Part shown: in pieces, positions 7,933-18,445 of the stretch
How the letters are laid out: every line of letters begins with the position of its first letter
Numbering within the stretch: position 1 is the stretch's first letter
Assembly: GCF_003762925.1 (NCBI RefSeq)
Contig: NZ_RJUK01000001.1
Coordinates: forward strand, 2,418,001-2,482,000
Direction: 5' to 3'
Length of the DNA: 64,000 bases
Source of the DNA: Marinimicrobium koreense
GTDB lineage: Bacteria > Pseudomonadota > Gammaproteobacteria > Pseudomonadales > Cellvibrionaceae
Notes under the pieces: generated by a model
The model's input: only the letters and a program-made list of their open reading frames with translations
The model's database searches: none
Told to the model about the DNA's origin: nothing
Program-made: the position numbers and the translations under genes

Positions 7933-9393
7933 CTACTGCCGGATCAACTCAAACTGCTGATTGGTGCTATCGGCACTGCAGGTCCACTGAACGATATTGG
8001 CCCCATCCCCCTGACTGCGGGCCTCCACGTCCAGGCACTTCTCGCTCTGCCGGCCAATGATGCGCCAGCGACCTTCGCCCGCACTCTGAAAACGGAACTG
8101 CTGGTTGTGGCCCCCAAGATACTCCCAGAGCATCAGGTTCGCGCCATTGTCGGTCGACAACCCCTCCACATCCAAAGCCCGGCTCGAGGCATTGAGTGGC
8201 GAAATGCGGTGGTAATCGCCATCGACCGGGGAGATATCCCACTTTTGGCAATCGTTGTTCAGCCAGCTCCACTGCTGCACATTGGTACCGTTTCCGGTGC
8301 CGCAATTGGCCACGTCCAGGGTCTTGCCGCTGTGCACCGGCACAATGCGGTAGATGCCATCCACGGTGCCGTTATTGCCACCCCCTGAACCACCACCGGG
8401 CGCCGTACCGACACTGTCGCAGCCGGACACATTGATACTGGAGCTATCGGTGCGCACCAACTGGCAGTTGGGGTTGCCGTTGGAGACCGAGCCGCTCAAC
8501 ACATGGGTATCTGAAGCGTCTTCCAGAAAAATGCCGTGTGAGGTGGTATCGGCAATGTCCACATAGTTGACGGTGGTGCCATGGCTGTCCGAGACGCTGA
8601 AAAAGCCCCGTCCGGAGTTGCGCGAGTAAACACTCTGCACGCTGACATTGGGGCCGTTATTGTTGGCCACCCGGAAGGTCGCATAACCACCCCCCTGATT
8701 GTTGTAGTGGCCGGTCACATTGCCCACGGTGCCGTTGCGGGAATTGTTCAGCAGCAGGCCGCAGCCCCCGTTGTTGGTGACCGTCACATCGCCGATGGTG
8801 AAACCGTCAATCCCGTAGGTTTCCACCCCATGGCCCTTGGCTCCATTGATGTTGATATTGCCCGCAATGGTCAGGTCAGTTGCCGAGCCGGTGGAATCGT
8901 CCACCCGGATGCCCAGCCCGACCGGGCTGTTGTTGCTCAGGTCCATGGTGATGTTTTCCAGGGTCACATGAGAGCATCCCCGGAACCAGATACCGTAGCG
9001 CGGATTACCGGTCACGTGCAGGTTGCGTACCGTGATGTTGTCGCGACGATCACAGTACACCGGCACCACCAGATCGCCGCCGTTGGCATTGACGGTGTGT
9101 CCGTGAAAATCCAGTGTCTGACCGGCACGGGGCCGGATGGAGTAGACATTGCCCCCATCGGGGCCACTATCGCCGGAGTTGCGAATATTGACCGTACCGG
9201 AGCCCATATTGTTGATCGCGGCGTTGATCGCATCGAAATAGCGGGAACCGTCATACACCGTATTGCCATCCACCCGAGCCAACCAATTGCCATTGGTGCG
9301 GGTCACTTCGGCGTCCGCCCAGAGGCTGGGCGACAGGAATATCAGAAACAACAGAACAACCAGCGGCGAGCGCCGCAGACGAGATAGGAACAT
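7933..9393 (-). CDS. Secreted right-handed beta-helix protein with C-terminal ricin-type lectin
   Basis: The product has 486 residues with a Sec signal peptide (about 1-26, ending LWADA). Residues about 60-330 are rich in the short strand and Asn/Gly turns of a parallel beta-helix (ITVRNLHVTG, VTLENITMDLS), as in pectate-lyase-like proteins. A Gly/Asn linker (about 335-350, GGGSGGGNNG) leads to a beta-trefoil lectin domain (about 352-486) with QxW-type repeats (NVQQWSW, NIVQWTC, NQQFELI). Such lectin modules (CBM13-like) are common on secreted polysaccharide-active proteins of marine Cellvibrionales. No catalytic residues of a known lyase family were confirmed, so it may bind or cut a polysaccharide. 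It appears monocistronic, between a REPIN and a roughly 240-bp AT-richer upstream region. Confidence 0.75.
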   Translation of the reverse strand: MFLSRLRRSPLVVLLFLIFLSPSLWADAEVTRTNGNWLARVDGNTVYDGSRYFDAINAAINNMGSGTVNIRNSGDSGPDGGNVYSIRPRAGQTLDFHGHTVNANGGDLVVPVYCDRRDNITVRNLHVTGNPRYGIWFRGCSHVTLENITMDLSNNSPVGLGIRVDDSTGSATDLTIAGNININGAKGHGVETYGIDGFTIGDVTVTNNGGCGLLLNNSRNGTVGNVTGHYNNQGGGYATFRVANNNGPNVSVQSVYSRNSGRGFFSVSDSHGTTVNYVDIADTTSHGIFLEDASDTHVLSGSVSNGNPNCQLVRTDSSSINVSGCDSVGTAPGGGSGGGNNGTVDGIYRIVPVHSGKTLDVANCGTGNGTNVQQWSWLNNDCQKWDISPVDGDYHRISPLNASSRALDVEGLSTDNGANLMLWEYLGGHNQQFRFQSAGEGRWRIIGRQSEKCLDVEARSQGDGANIVQWTCSADSTNQQFELIRQ

Positions 9394-9633
9394 AGATTCT
9401 CTCCAGTTTTTATTGCCGTTATGGTGGAGACGCTGACGCGTCGGTCCGACGAGAGATACCGCATGTGAGGACTGCCAACCCCACTCAGGTCGGGAACCAT
9501 GAACCTACAAGAGTTTTCCGCTAACTTGTATTACATTACGCTCAAAATGCGAACCAATTCACACATTATAAATCACTAACGCGCACAAATAGTCGTATAA
9601 GGGCATGAAACCCAGTCAATTCCGTCAATATCG

Positions 9634-10071
9634 CTACCAGACAAGCGCATAAAGCAGGTGCATAAACACCACCACTGCGGTCAACTGCCAGCGCAGTTGG
9701 GGATATCGCGCCGGGTACTGGCGATCCACGCCCGCCAGATATTCAAACAGACGCAACCCCAAAAACAGAGCCGCCTGGAGCACGAGCGCTTCCGGGGGAC
9801 GCAGGAACGCAAAACCGACGATGCTCGCGACCGGGAAAGCCACCGCCACTAACGCCCGGCGCGTGGGATGTGCCGACTGGTACAATACCGGCCAAAGCAC
9901 ACCGGCCATAAAGCCCAGAATCAGAGCGCTGTACAGTTGAAACAGGCGTAACGCCTGACCGGTCTCAATCAGGCCCAGAGCGGACAAGGGCGGCAGGAGC
10001 ACAAAAGGCAAGAGCCCCAGATAGCCGAGGCGCTGGATGGCGTTCAGACGTTTGATAAACGACAGGTTCAT
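9634..10071 (-). CDS. DUF3429-family membrane protein
   Basis: The product has 145 residues with four to five predicted membrane helices (about 15-35, 45-65, 75-95, 98-115, 127-145). The order and wording of the helices (LGYLGLLPFVLL, FMAGVLWP) match small DUF3429 inner-membrane proteins, whose function is unknown. Its ATG directly follows the TGA of the pirin gene, so it is translated from the same message. I can give no function beyond membrane location. Confidence 0.7.
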   Translation of the reverse strand: MNLSFIKRLNAIQRLGYLGLLPFVLLPPLSALGLIETGQALRLFQLYSALILGFMAGVLWPVLYQSAHPTRRALVAVAFPVASIVGFAFLRPPEALVLQAALFLGLRLFEYLAGVDRQYPARYPQLRWQLTAVVVFMHLLYALVW

Positions 10072-11013
10072 TCAGGTTCTCCAGGGAATCGGTGGTGCGG
10101 GCAGCGGATCACCCTCGTAGCCGGGTACCTTGCCAAAACGCTCACTGCCCGTTTCCCACTCATCCTGAGCCTCGGTGATCTCCTCCCGGCTGTGCCCGAC
10201 GAAGTTCCACCAGATCAGAATTTCTTCCCCCAGTGGCTCTCCGCCCAGCATCAGCAGGCGGGTACCCGCCGTCAAATGGACGCGTACTTCATCGCGACCA
10301 CCACCGATATACGCGAGGTGGTTGGCGGCAAACGCTTCACCCTCCACCTGAATATCGCCCTCAAGGGCGACCAGACCGTATTCGAAGTCAGGTCGCAAAC
10401 TCAGCGTCAGATCACCGGCCTGCTCCGCCAGAAATTCCACCGCGACCAGCGGACTGAAACTGAGCGTGGGTGCTTGACGGCCGGCGTACTCGCCCACCAG
10501 CAGCGTCGCCTCGACATCCCGCTCCTGCCAGCGAGGCAACTCCGGGTAGTGATCAAACCGCGGTACCGTATCTTTGTGCGCTTTGGGCAAGGCTATCCAT
10601 AACTGAGCGGCGTGCATCATCGGCTCGGGACCCGTGGCCTCTTCGGTATGGGCAATGCCGTGACCCGCAGTCATCAGGTTGACCTGCCCCGGGCGAATCA
10701 CCTGCTCACTGCCGAGACTGTCCCGGTGCAACACCTCCCCCTGAATCATCCAGGTAAAGGTCTGCAACCCGATGTGCGGGTGGGGCCCGACCCGAAAGCC
10801 GGGGGCATCCTCCGGAAAACGGCTGGGTCCGGCGTGATCGAGAAAGCACCAGGCGCCGATGGTGCGCCGCTGTCGGCGCGGCAGAATCCGGTTCACCGGA
10901 ATGCCGCCCACGTCCGCCACCCGTGGAGTCACGGTCTGAATCTGGTAGCGACCATCGACCTTAGGACATTCTAGGTTGGATTCGGGGGTCTTGGGCCATT
11001 CGGTATTGGTCAT
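10072..11013 (-). CDS. Pirin-family bicupin protein
   Basis: The product has 313 residues. The N-terminal cupin (about 45-160) keeps the pirin metal ligands: the two His of GPHPHIG and the His and Glu of GHGIAHTEE. A C-terminal pirin domain (about 185-285) follows. Bacterial pirins bind iron(II) or other metals; some act as quercetin dioxygenases and others regulate metabolic enzymes, so the substrate here is not known. The length is typical for the family. The gene is the first of a two-gene unit with the DUF3429 protein and is divergent from a chemoreceptor gene across about 150 bp. Confidence 0.88.
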   Translation of the reverse strand: MTNTEWPKTPESNLECPKVDGRYQIQTVTPRVADVGGIPVNRILPRRQRRTIGAWCFLDHAGPSRFPEDAPGFRVGPHPHIGLQTFTWMIQGEVLHRDSLGSEQVIRPGQVNLMTAGHGIAHTEEATGPEPMMHAAQLWIALPKAHKDTVPRFDHYPELPRWQERDVEATLLVGEYAGRQAPTLSFSPLVAVEFLAEQAGDLTLSLRPDFEYGLVALEGDIQVEGEAFAANHLAYIGGGRDEVRVHLTAGTRLLMLGGEPLGEEILIWWNFVGHSREEITEAQDEWETGSERFGKVPGYEGDPLPAPPIPWRT

Positions 11014-11165
11014 GGTCTTATCCTGTTCGTGGATTGTGCGTGGTCGGCAGAGTCGTGTGAATCATAGCAGTGCTCGCCCTCTGCAAATGGCGCGAATATC
11101 AACAATAGTCTTAAAACTGTCATGTTTTGTTCTTACTCTGCCCGCTGTTATGAGAGAGGATGCCT

Positions 11166-13412
11166 ATGACCATCTCCCGCCGCCTTATGTTGGGCGCCTT
11201 ACTTCTGACCACTTTATCCGTCGTAAGCTCCACCGGCATCACTGGCTGGCTTGCCTTGACCAAAAGCTCCCAGGCGATTGAGCACTCACTGACCCGGCAG
11301 TTTCAGACCATTGCCACCAGCCGTGAAGATGCCATCAGGCAGCTCTTTGACGGGTACCGCGACCTGCTCCAGGCGCTTGCTCACAACCGGATGACTCAGG
11401 AAGCACTCTACGGTTTTGTTCGCCCCTTTGACTCCTACCGATACGAAGTGCCCTACACGCCAGAGGAAGCCCTGAGAGATGAGCTGCAAGGCTGGTACCA
11501 AGACCGGTTTGCCTCTCAATACCGGCGCATCACAGGAAGCAATGCCCCCATACACTCTTGGCTGGACGGCATGACCTATGAGGCACAGTTGCTACAGCGC
11601 CATTATCTGGTAACCAACCCACAGGGGCTGACCGAACCGGAACGATTGGTAGATGCCCAGGACGGTACGATTTACGGACAACAGCACAAAAAGTATCATC
11701 CCAGCTTTCGCGATCTTCGCCAACGCTTTGGCTTCAATGACCTCATGCTGGTGGATCGCCAAGGCGAACGGATTGTCTACGCGGTGCGCAAGGGGCCTCA
11801 CTTGGGCACCTCTCTCCGCCAGGGCCCGTTCAAGCACTCCGCATTGAGCAAATTGATCGCCTCGCTACGTGACAAGCCCGACGAGCTGGCAATTTCCGGT
11901 TTTGAACCGGCCACCTACCGCTACGACCAACCCGTTATCTATATGGCAATCAGTGTCAGCCATGACACTCTGAGTCCGGATCAACCCACGGGCTACCTGG
12001 TTGCTGAAATCCCGGCAGACCGACTCAGCAGCGTTACGACTCTGGCAGGTGACTGGCAGGGACTTGGTCTCGGTGAAACCGGCCAGGCGTTTCTGGTCAG
12101 CCCTGAGGGGGAGCGAATCACCACACCTCGTGGCCAACATGCCGATGCGCCGGTCGGCCAATTGACGCCGGTCCGATCAGCCCTGGCCGGCGAGCGCGGC
12201 ATTGGTACGTTGGAGGACGGTCTCGGGCAACCGCAACTGTTTGCCTGGCAGCCCGTTCGCCTGGGCCAGCAAGACTTCGCTCTGGTAGTACAGCAATCTC
12301 CTTCTGAGGTGTATTCGGAGCTGGACGCTCTTCGCGCCCAGATCTGGGCAAGTGCACTGATCTCCTCTACCCTGCTGTTACTGCTTGCCTCCGTACTGGG
12401 TTGGTACTTTGCCCGCCGACTCAGTCAGCCACTGACCCAACTGACCCGGCAGATCGATCAGGCAACCAGTGAACTTGACCTGACCGCAGCGTTCACCACC
12501 GACCGTCAAGATGAAATTGGTACCATCAGCCGTAGCCTGTCGACGCTGTTCGCCAGCCTTCGCGACACCCTGGGGGACGTTCATGACGCAACCCGGCACG
12601 CCGCCGAAACCGCACAGGACAATGCTGCCATTAGCTCACAGTGCCGGATTGAAGCGGATAAGCAGCGGGTAGGGATGTCAACGCTGGATTCTGCAATCAG
12701 CCAGACAAGCAATGCCCTTGAAGGTATCGGTGGTGAACTCGGCCATGTAAGCACAGCCGTACAGGAAGCCTCAGAACTGGCCGAACAAGGACGCAACCAG
12801 GTCGACAGTGTGGCTCGAAATGTCGAAGCATTGCGTCAACAGGTTATTCAGTCTGACGCCAGTATGGGAGACTTGATTCAGGCCGCCGACTCGATTGTCG
12901 CTGTGGTTGACACCATCCAGAGCGTCGCAGAACAAACCAATCTGTTGGCCCTGAACGCCGCCATCGAAGCCGCACGGGCCGGTGAGCACGGCCGTGGTTT
13001 TGCGGTGGTGGCGGATGAGGTCAGACGCCTGTCAGCCAGCACCCATCAAGCCACCGGGGAAATTCAGGCACTGGTCGATCGCCTTCGACATACCGTGGCC
13101 TCAACCGCCGAGGGGCTCAAGGCCGAGCAGGCCAGTGCCCAGGCGTGTACGGAACAGTCACGGCAAGCCGAAGGCGCCCTGGGAACCATTTACGAAACGG
13201 TCATACGCGCCCGCCAGGTCACCGACGGACTCCAGAGCCGCTCACGGGAAGAGCGCCAACGCGCGGGCGAATTACACCGACAGCTGGAAACCATGGTAAG
13301 CATGGTGGAAGACACCGATGCGGCCATCAGCCGACTCGCGGACAGTGCCGTCGCACAACGCCGAATGACCGAGAACTCTTTGCAGCTCCTTCGGAAAATC
13401 AAGATCTCATAA
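11166..13412 (+). CDS. Methyl-accepting chemotaxis protein with a large periplasmic sensor
   Basis: The product has 748 residues. A membrane segment (about 8-32) is followed by a periplasmic region of about 350 residues whose size and pattern fit a double-Cache ligand-binding domain. A second membrane segment (about 393-415, [17 protein letters not shown]) leads to a HAMP linker (about 416-470) and a cytoplasmic signalling hairpin. Its tip carries [18 protein letters not shown] and [16 protein letters not shown] see no CheR-binding pentapeptide at the end. The second ATG (11166) is preferred because GAGAGG lies seven bases upstream, whereas the ATG at 11160 abuts that site. The ligand is unknown; double-Cache receptors often sense amino acids, organic acids or amines. 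Confidence 0.92.
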   Translation: MTISRRLMLGALLLTTLSVVSSTGITGWLALTKSSQAIEHSLTRQFQTIATSREDAIRQLFDGYRDLLQALAHNRMTQEALYGFVRPFDSYRYEVPYTPEEALRDELQGWYQDRFASQYRRITGSNAPIHSWLDGMTYEAQLLQRHYLVTNPQGLTEPERLVDAQDGTIYGQQHKKYHPSFRDLRQRFGFNDLMLVDRQGERIVYAVRKGPHLGTSLRQGPFKHSALSKLIASLRDKPDELAISGFEPATYRYDQPVIYMAISVSHDTLSPDQPTGYLVAEIPADRLSSVTTLAGDWQGLGLGETGQAFLVSPEGERITTPRGQHADAPVGQLTPVRSALAGERGIGTLEDGLGQPQLFAWQPVRLGQQDFALVVQQSPSEVYSELDALRAQIWASALISSTLLLLLASVLGWYFARRLSQPLTQLTRQIDQATSELDLTAAFTTDRQDEIGTISRSLSTLFASLRDTLGDVHDATRHAAETAQDNAAISSQCRIEADKQRVGMSTLDSAISQTSNALEGIGGELGHVSTAVQEASELAEQGRNQVDSVARNVEALRQQVIQSDASMGDLIQAADSIVAVVDTIQSVAEQTNLLALNAAIEAARAGEHGRGFAVVADEVRRLSASTHQATGEIQALVDRLRHTVASTAEGLKAEQASAQACTEQSRQAEGALGTIYETVIRARQVTDGLQSRSREERQRAGELHRQLETMVSMVEDTDAAISRLADSAVAQRRMTENSLQLLRKIKIS

Positions 13413-13484
13413 GCATAGGCTGGTAGAGCCGGGCCCCTGTAAGGTAACCTTTTGGGCCGAATGAAGTTACCGAGGTCAGTCAAG

Positions 13485-14471
13485 GTGTCAAACTCAAATG
13501 CCGTTATCCGCTGGGGCATCATCGGCGCCGGCGATGTCTGCGAAATCAAAAGCGGGCCGGGCTTTCAGAAGGCGCCAGGCTCGGAGCTGGTCAGCGTCAT
13601 GCGCCGCAATGCGGCCAAGGCGGAGGACTTTGCCCGGCGCCACGGCGTCCCCCAATGGACCGACAATGCCGAGGCGCTGCTGAGCGATCCCGATATCGAT
13701 GCCATTTATATCGCCACGCCTCCCGCCAGTCATAAAGATTACGCTGTTGCCGCACTGGCCGCTGGAAAATCCGTGTATGTGGAAAAGCCGGTCGCGCGCA
13801 ACGCGGCCGAGTGCGAGGCGATGATTGCGGCCGAGAGCACCTCAAACGGCAAGCTTTGCGCGGCTCACTACCGGCGGTTTTTACCGAGCTTCATGAAGTT
13901 GAAGGCGTTACTGGACGAGGGCGCGATCGGGAGGCCATTGATCGTTCGGCTGGATATGCTGCAACCGGCGGACTCAGCGTTGATCGCCAACTCTGAAGAG
14001 AACTGGCGCATTGAGCCGTCCATTGCCGGTGGCGGTCTGTTTCACGATCTGTCTCCCCATCAATTGGACCTGATGCTGCACTGGTTCGGTCCGGTGTCCC
14101 GGGCGAGCGGGTTCGGCACCAATCAGGGCGGTCACTACAAGGCCGATGATTGTGTACACGGCTGGGCCGAGTTCGACAGTGGCGTGGTGCTTCAGGGGCG
14201 CTGGCACTTTGCGGTGCCGGAATCCGAGGCGCGGGATCTGTGTGAGGTGATCGGCACCGAGGGGCGGATAACCATCAATTTTTTTGGGGAGCAGGTGTTA
14301 AGGCTTTTCAATAAAGATGGAGAACAGACTTTCCGCTTACCCAACCCACCCCATATTCAGCAACCGATGATTGAGCAGGTGGTGCGTTACTTTCAGGGAG
14401 AGAGGGACAACCCGTGCAGTATGACGGAAGCGCGGGATGTGATGGCGTTGATGGATGCGTTTGTAAAGTGA
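13485..14471 (+). CDS. Gfo/Idh/MocA-family oxidoreductase
   Basis: The product has 328 residues. The N-terminal Rossmann fold starts IRWGIIGAGDV and contains the conserved YVEKPVA segment (near residue 95) with the catalytic-type Lys. The C-terminal alpha/beta domain includes GGGLFHDLSPHQLDLMLHWFG, with the His found in dehydrogenases of this family. Such enzymes oxidise or reduce sugars, inositols or related polyols with NAD(P). I chose the GTG at 13485, which has GAGG nine bases upstream and gives a natural N-terminus; an in-frame ATG at 13461 is the alternative. The gene stands alone between the chemoreceptor and the convergent pgk gene. The substrate cannot be told. Confidence 0.85.
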   Translation: MSNSNAVIRWGIIGAGDVCEIKSGPGFQKAPGSELVSVMRRNAAKAEDFARRHGVPQWTDNAEALLSDPDIDAIYIATPPASHKDYAVAALAAGKSVYVEKPVARNAAECEAMIAAESTSNGKLCAAHYRRFLPSFMKLKALLDEGAIGRPLIVRLDMLQPADSALIANSEENWRIEPSIAGGGLFHDLSPHQLDLMLHWFGPVSRASGFGTNQGGHYKADDCVHGWAEFDSGVVLQGRWHFAVPESEARDLCEVIGTEGRITINFFGEQVLRLFNKDGEQTFRLPNPPHIQQPMIEQVVRYFQGERDNPCSMTEARDVMALMDAFVK

Positions 14472-14498
14472 GGAGGAACGAGAGGGTAACGGGATAAC

Positions 14499-14557
14499 GG
14501 CGGATGCGGCCTTCGGCCTTATCCGCCCTACGGGACTCTGTGCAGGGCGGATCCGCC
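14499..14557. repeat. REPIN with one decayed arm
   Basis: An intact minus REP at 14499-14531 (ends GCCCTAC) is paired with a shortened plus copy at 14542-14557 (GCAGGGCGGATCCGCC) that has lost its loop. The pair lies between convergent genes. Confidence 0.7.
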
Positions 14558-14563
14558 GGCACC

Positions 14564-14597
14564 AAAAAAGGCGGCCCGCTTACGCGGCCGCCTTTTT
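14564..14597. terminator. Bidirectional Rho-independent terminator
   Basis: A run of six A, a GGCGGCC / GGCCGCC stem with a nine-base loop, and a run of five T make a terminator that works on both strands. It serves pgk on the minus strand and the oxidoreductase gene on the plus strand. Confidence 0.85.
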
Positions 14598-14617
14598 GTT
14601 TCGCGTGACGATAACCA

Positions 14618-15793
14618 TCAATCGTTCGCGCGCTGCTCCAGAATCTCTACAGCCGGCAATACTTTACCTTCGACAAACTCCAGGAAGGCGCCACCACCGG
14701 TGGAGATGTAGGAGATCTTGTCCGCCAGGTTCCACTTGTCGATGGCCGCCAGAGTGTCACCGCCGCCGGCGACGGAGAAGGCGCTGCTCTCGGCGATGGC
14801 GTCGGCCACGACTTTGGTGCCCTTGGCAAAGGCATCAAACTCGAACACACCACAGGGACCATTCCACAGAATGGTTTTGGCGTTCTTGATGATCTCCGCC
14901 ACGCGCGCCGCGGTTTCCGGACCGTAGTCGATGATTTCTTCATCGGCGCCGATCTGATCGACCTTCTTCACTTCGGTCGGCGTATCATTGGCCCAATCAT
15001 CAAACCCGGCCGTGGTGGTACGCACGTCAGTGGCGTAGATCACTTCGGTGGTGTTGGTCAGACGCTGCGCTTCGGGGATCAGGTCTTTCTCGTGCAGGGA
15101 GTTACCCACTTCGTAACCGGCCGCGGCCACAAAGGTGTTGGAGATGCCGCCACCGACCACCAGGGTGTCGGAGATCTTGGACAGCGAGTCCAGCACGCTC
15201 AACTTGGACGAGACCTTGGCACCCCCCACGATGGACACCAGCGGGCGCTCCGGGTTATCCAGCACCTTGCCCAACGCGTCCAGCTCGTTGGCCAACAGCG
15301 GACCGGCGCAGGCGACGGGCGCGTACTTGGCCACACCGTGAGTAGAGGCCTGGGCGCGGTGTGCGGTGCCGAAGGCGTCCATCACAAACACGTCGCACAG
15401 CTTGGCCATTTTCTTGGCCAGCTCGTCGTCGTTGGCCTTCTCGCCCTTATTGAAGCGTACATTCTCCAGCAACACTACGTCGCTGTCGCCCATATCCACA
15501 CCATCAACCCAGTCGCGGATCAGGGGGACGTCTTTACCCAGAGACTCGCCCAGCGCCTTGGCGACCAGTGCCAGGGAGTCTTCCTCGCTGAACTGGCCCT
15601 CTTCCGGACGCCCCAGGTGGGACATCACCATGACCTTGGCGCCCATTCCCAGGGCTTTCTTGATCGTGGGCACGGCGCCGTCCAGGCGCACGGTGCTGGT
15701 GATTTTGCCATCGCGAATCGGGACGTTGAGGTCCTCGCGGATCAGTACGCGCTTTCCGGACAGGTCCTGGTCTTGCATTCGTTTTACGGTCAT
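14618..15793 (-). CDS. pgk: Phosphoglycerate kinase
   Basis: The product has 391 residues, normal for the bacterial enzyme. It transfers phosphate from 1,3-bisphosphoglycerate to ADP in glycolysis and works in reverse in gluconeogenesis. The N-terminal substrate domain has [10 protein letters not shown] and the MSHLGRP motif. The C-terminal nucleotide domain has the WNGPCGVFE segment and the GGGDTLAAI phosphate-binding motif. The ATG at 15793 has GGAG seven bases upstream and is preferred to the ATG at 15805. It follows tkt on the same strand. The epd/gapB gene often found between these two in related bacteria is absent, and a terminator separates them. Confidence 0.97.
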   Translation of the reverse strand: MTVKRMQDQDLSGKRVLIREDLNVPIRDGKITSTVRLDGAVPTIKKALGMGAKVMVMSHLGRPEEGQFSEEDSLALVAKALGESLGKDVPLIRDWVDGVDMGDSDVVLLENVRFNKGEKANDDELAKKMAKLCDVFVMDAFGTAHRAQASTHGVAKYAPVACAGPLLANELDALGKVLDNPERPLVSIVGGAKVSSKLSVLDSLSKISDTLVVGGGISNTFVAAAGYEVGNSLHEKDLIPEAQRLTNTTEVIYATDVRTTTAGFDDWANDTPTEVKKVDQIGADEEIIDYGPETAARVAEIIKNAKTILWNGPCGVFEFDAFAKGTKVVADAIAESSAFSVAGGGDTLAAIDKWNLADKISYISTGGGAFLEFVEGKVLPAVEILEQRAND

Positions 15794-15850
15794 GAATGGC
15801 TCCAAATTCGTTGCATTCTGGGTGGCCGTCGGGTCTGATAACCACCCCGG

Positions 15851-15883
15851 AAAAAAATAGCCCGACTCGGGCGAGTCGGGCTA
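15851..15883 (-). terminator. Rho-independent terminator after tkt
   Basis: On the minus strand a hairpin with 12-base arms (TAGCCCGACTCG and its complement, 15858-15883) is followed by seven U (A-run 15851-15857). It lies between the transketolase stop and the pgk start, so pgk probably has its own promoter or depends on read-through. Confidence 0.85.
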
Positions 15884-15956
15884 ATGATAGCGCATTCGCG
15901 CCCGGCCGTCGCCGACGCGCGCTCTCGCGAGGCGCGCGGGGAGCGGCCGGAACCGC

Positions 15957-17954
15957 TTACAGCAGGCTTTCGGCGGTTTTGGCGATGTTTTCCGCAGTGA
16001 AGCCAAAGTGCTTCATCAGGTCGCCACCTTTACCGGATTCCCCGAAGGTATCCAGAGTCACGGTAGCGCCATCCAAGCCCAGGTACTTGCGCCACTGGTC
16101 GCCGTGGGCGGCTTCCACCGCCACCCGGGCGGTAACGCTGCGCGGCAGCACTTCGTTCTGGTATTCCTTGCCCTGCATATCGAACAGGGTGGTGCTCGGC
16201 ATGGACACCACGCGTACCTTGCGACCTTTCTCGGTCAGCAGGTTGGCGGCTTCCAGGGTCGGCGCCACTTCGGAACCGGTGGCCATCAGAATGACTTCCG
16301 GCTCGCCGTCGCAATCGCTCAGGATATAACCACCGCGGGCAATCGCTTCCACCTGCTCGTCGGTACGCTCCATGGCGGGCAGCCCCTGACGGCTGAAGAC
16401 CAGCGCACTGGGGCGATCCTTGTTCTCGACCGCGAGTTTCCAGGCGGTGGCGGTTTCGGCCGCGTCACAGGGGCGCCATACGTCCATATTCGGCGTGGCG
16501 CGCAGGGTGGCCATGTGCTCAACCGGCTGGTGAGTCGGACCATCTTCACCCTGACCGATGGAGTCGTGGGTGTAGACAAAGATGTTCGGCAGCTTCATCA
16601 GTGCGGACATGCGCACGGCGTTGCGGGCGTAGTCCATGAACATCAGGAAGGTGGCACCGTAGTGAATGAAACCACCGTGAGCGGTGATGCCGTTCATCAT
16701 GGCGCTCATGCCGAACTCGCGTACCCCGTAGTACACATAGTTACCGGAGGCGTCTTCTTTGGTGATCGGCTTGGAACCGTCCCAGATGGTCAGGTTGGAA
16801 CCCGCCAGGTCGGCGGAGCCACCCATCAGCTCGGGCAGAATCTTGCCGAAGGCTTCGATGGACTTCAGCGACGCCTTACGGCTGGGCATATCTTCTTTCT
16901 TGGCCTGGCACTCTTTGATGAACTCGTTCGCCTTGGCAGCGAAGTCGGCCGGCAGCTCACGCTTGATCACGCGGCGCTCAAATTCAGCGGCCAGTTCGGG
17001 ATGGGCTTTTTTGTACGCCTCGAAACGCTCGGTCCAGCTGCTCTCGGCGGCCTTACCCTTCTCTTTGGCGTCCCAACCTTTGTAGACTTCGTCCGGAATT
17101 TCAAACGCACCGTGTTTCCAACCCAGCTTCTCGCGGGTCAGGGCAATTTCATCATCACCCAGGGGCGCGCCGTGGGAGGAGTGGCTGCCCGCCTTGTTGG
17201 GCGAACCAAAACCGATCACGGTTTTGCAGCAGATGATGGTGGGCTTGTCGGTTTCAGCGCGGCCGGCTTCGATCGCCGCCTTGATGGCCGCCGAATCGTG
17301 ACCGTCTACGCCCGGCACCACGTGCCATCCATAGGCTTCAAAACGCTTGGGGGTATCGTCGGTGAACCAGCCTTTAACCTCACCGTCGATGGAGATGCCG
17401 TTGTCATCGTAAAACACGATCAACTTGCCCAGGCCCAGAGTGCCAGCCAGAGAGCTGGCTTCGTGGGAAATGCCCTCCATCAGGCAACCGTCACCGGCAA
17501 ACACGTAGGTGTAGTGATCGACAATGTCGTGACCATCGCGATTGAACTGGGCCGCCAGGCTCTTCTCGGCCAGCGCCATGCCAACACCATTGGCCAGACC
17601 CTGACCGAGCGGACCAGTGGTGGTTTCAACACCGGGGGTGTAGCCCAGCTCCGGGTGGCCCGGGGTTTTGGAGTGCAACTGACGGAAGTTTTTCAGCTCT
17701 TCCATTGGCAGGTCATAGCCGGTCAGGTGCAACAGAGAGTAAACCAGCATGGAGCCGTGACCGTTGGACATGATGAAGCGGTCGCGATCGGCCCATTCCG
17801 GGTTCTGCGGGTTGTGCTTCATGAAGTCATTCCACAGGACTTCGGCGATGTCTGCCATACCCATGGGGGCGCCGGGGTGGCCGCTGCCGGCTTTCTGGAC
17901 GGCGTCCATACTCAGGGCACGAATGGCATTGGCTAGATCGTTACGAGTGGGCAT
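15957..17954 (-). CDS. tkt: Transketolase
   Basis: The product has 665 residues, the usual size. It moves two-carbon units between sugar phosphates in the pentose phosphate pathway using thiamine diphosphate. The cofactor motif [12 protein letters not shown] lies near residue 155 with a downstream NGISIDG. The N-terminal SNGHGSML and the pyrimidine-domain segments around [10 protein letters not shown] and [15 protein letters not shown] are all present. The divergent neighbour is the ArsR-methyltransferase gene, 491 bp away. The pairing of tkt with metK and pgk follows a gene order common in Pseudomonas relatives. Confidence 0.97.
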   Translation of the reverse strand: MPTRNDLANAIRALSMDAVQKAGSGHPGAPMGMADIAEVLWNDFMKHNPQNPEWADRDRFIMSNGHGSMLVYSLLHLTGYDLPMEELKNFRQLHSKTPGHPELGYTPGVETTTGPLGQGLANGVGMALAEKSLAAQFNRDGHDIVDHYTYVFAGDGCLMEGISHEASSLAGTLGLGKLIVFYDDNGISIDGEVKGWFTDDTPKRFEAYGWHVVPGVDGHDSAAIKAAIEAGRAETDKPTIICCKTVIGFGSPNKAGSHSSHGAPLGDDEIALTREKLGWKHGAFEIPDEVYKGWDAKEKGKAAESSWTERFEAYKKAHPELAAEFERRVIKRELPADFAAKANEFIKECQAKKEDMPSRKASLKSIEAFGKILPELMGGSADLAGSNLTIWDGSKPITKEDASGNYVYYGVREFGMSAMMNGITAHGGFIHYGATFLMFMDYARNAVRMSALMKLPNIFVYTHDSIGQGEDGPTHQPVEHMATLRATPNMDVWRPCDAAETATAWKLAVENKDRPSALVFSRQGLPAMERTDEQVEAIARGGYILSDCDGEPEVILMATGSEVAPTLEAANLLTEKGRKVRVVSMPSTTLFDMQGKEYQNEVLPRSVTARVAVEAAHGDQWRKYLGLDGATVTLDTFGESGKGGDLMKHFGFTAENIAKTAESLL

Positions 17955-18393
17955 GTTTTGAATAGCTCCTTCGATAATGGTTGGGTGTTCTGGGTTTTAC
18001 CGGCCGCTGGTGGCCCGCCGGGCAAGGGCGGCATGGGCCAATGATTCAGCGCCTGGGCCAGGGTTTCTGGCCTCTGCCGGCATCAAGTCACGCTGGCTCG
18101 GACTCCGGTCGCGTCGATTCGGAAGCGTCAGGACACGGGGTATTCATCTGTGTTCTTGGGGTCTCTGCGCTCACAACGCGGATTGTACGACTCTTGTATG
18201 ACGCTCGGGCGTCCCGACGATCGGACCCACCTAGCTGAGCTGGCCGCTAATTGTATGACATTTGGCGGAGAATTTTAACTGTTCCGCCCAACTTTCACTG
18301 CATTGATCATAAAGCGCGCTATTTTCCCCTACCCGAGGCCGACAGTAAAGCCTTGTTATAGTTTTTATGACTATTAAGGGCATTGCCAACCAC
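17955..18393. other. Non-coding stretch upstream of tkt
   Basis: No convincing gene is seen here; short frames in the region lack ribosome sites and family features. It must hold the tkt promoter. Near-identical nonamers TTGTACGAC (18183), TTGTATGAC (18194) and TTGTATGAC (18251) recur on the plus strand without an assigned role. I looked for S-adenosylmethionine or S-adenosylhomocysteine riboswitch cores and did not recognise one. Confidence 0.5.
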
Positions 18394-18417
18394 CTATATC
18401 AAAATATTTTGATATAG
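18394..18417. promoter_or_regulatory. 24-bp perfect palindromic operator of the ArsR-type regulator
   Basis: The half CTATATCAAAAT is followed directly by its exact complement. The centre lies 40 bp before the start codon of the ArsR-methyltransferase gene. A TTGCCA hexamer (18383-18388) and TATTTT (18405-18410) at 16-bp spacing would put the operator over the -10 region. This fits autorepression. The ATATCAA/TTGATAT form resembles operators of SahR-type ArsR regulators as I recall them. Confidence 0.75.
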
Positions 18418-18445
18418 AACCAAACCCCTGCTAAACTCCCCTCCC

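Noticed and set aside
16008-17936. 642-codon plus-strand open frame opposite transketolase
   Set aside because: Antisense shadow; the minus-strand frame has all transketolase motifs.
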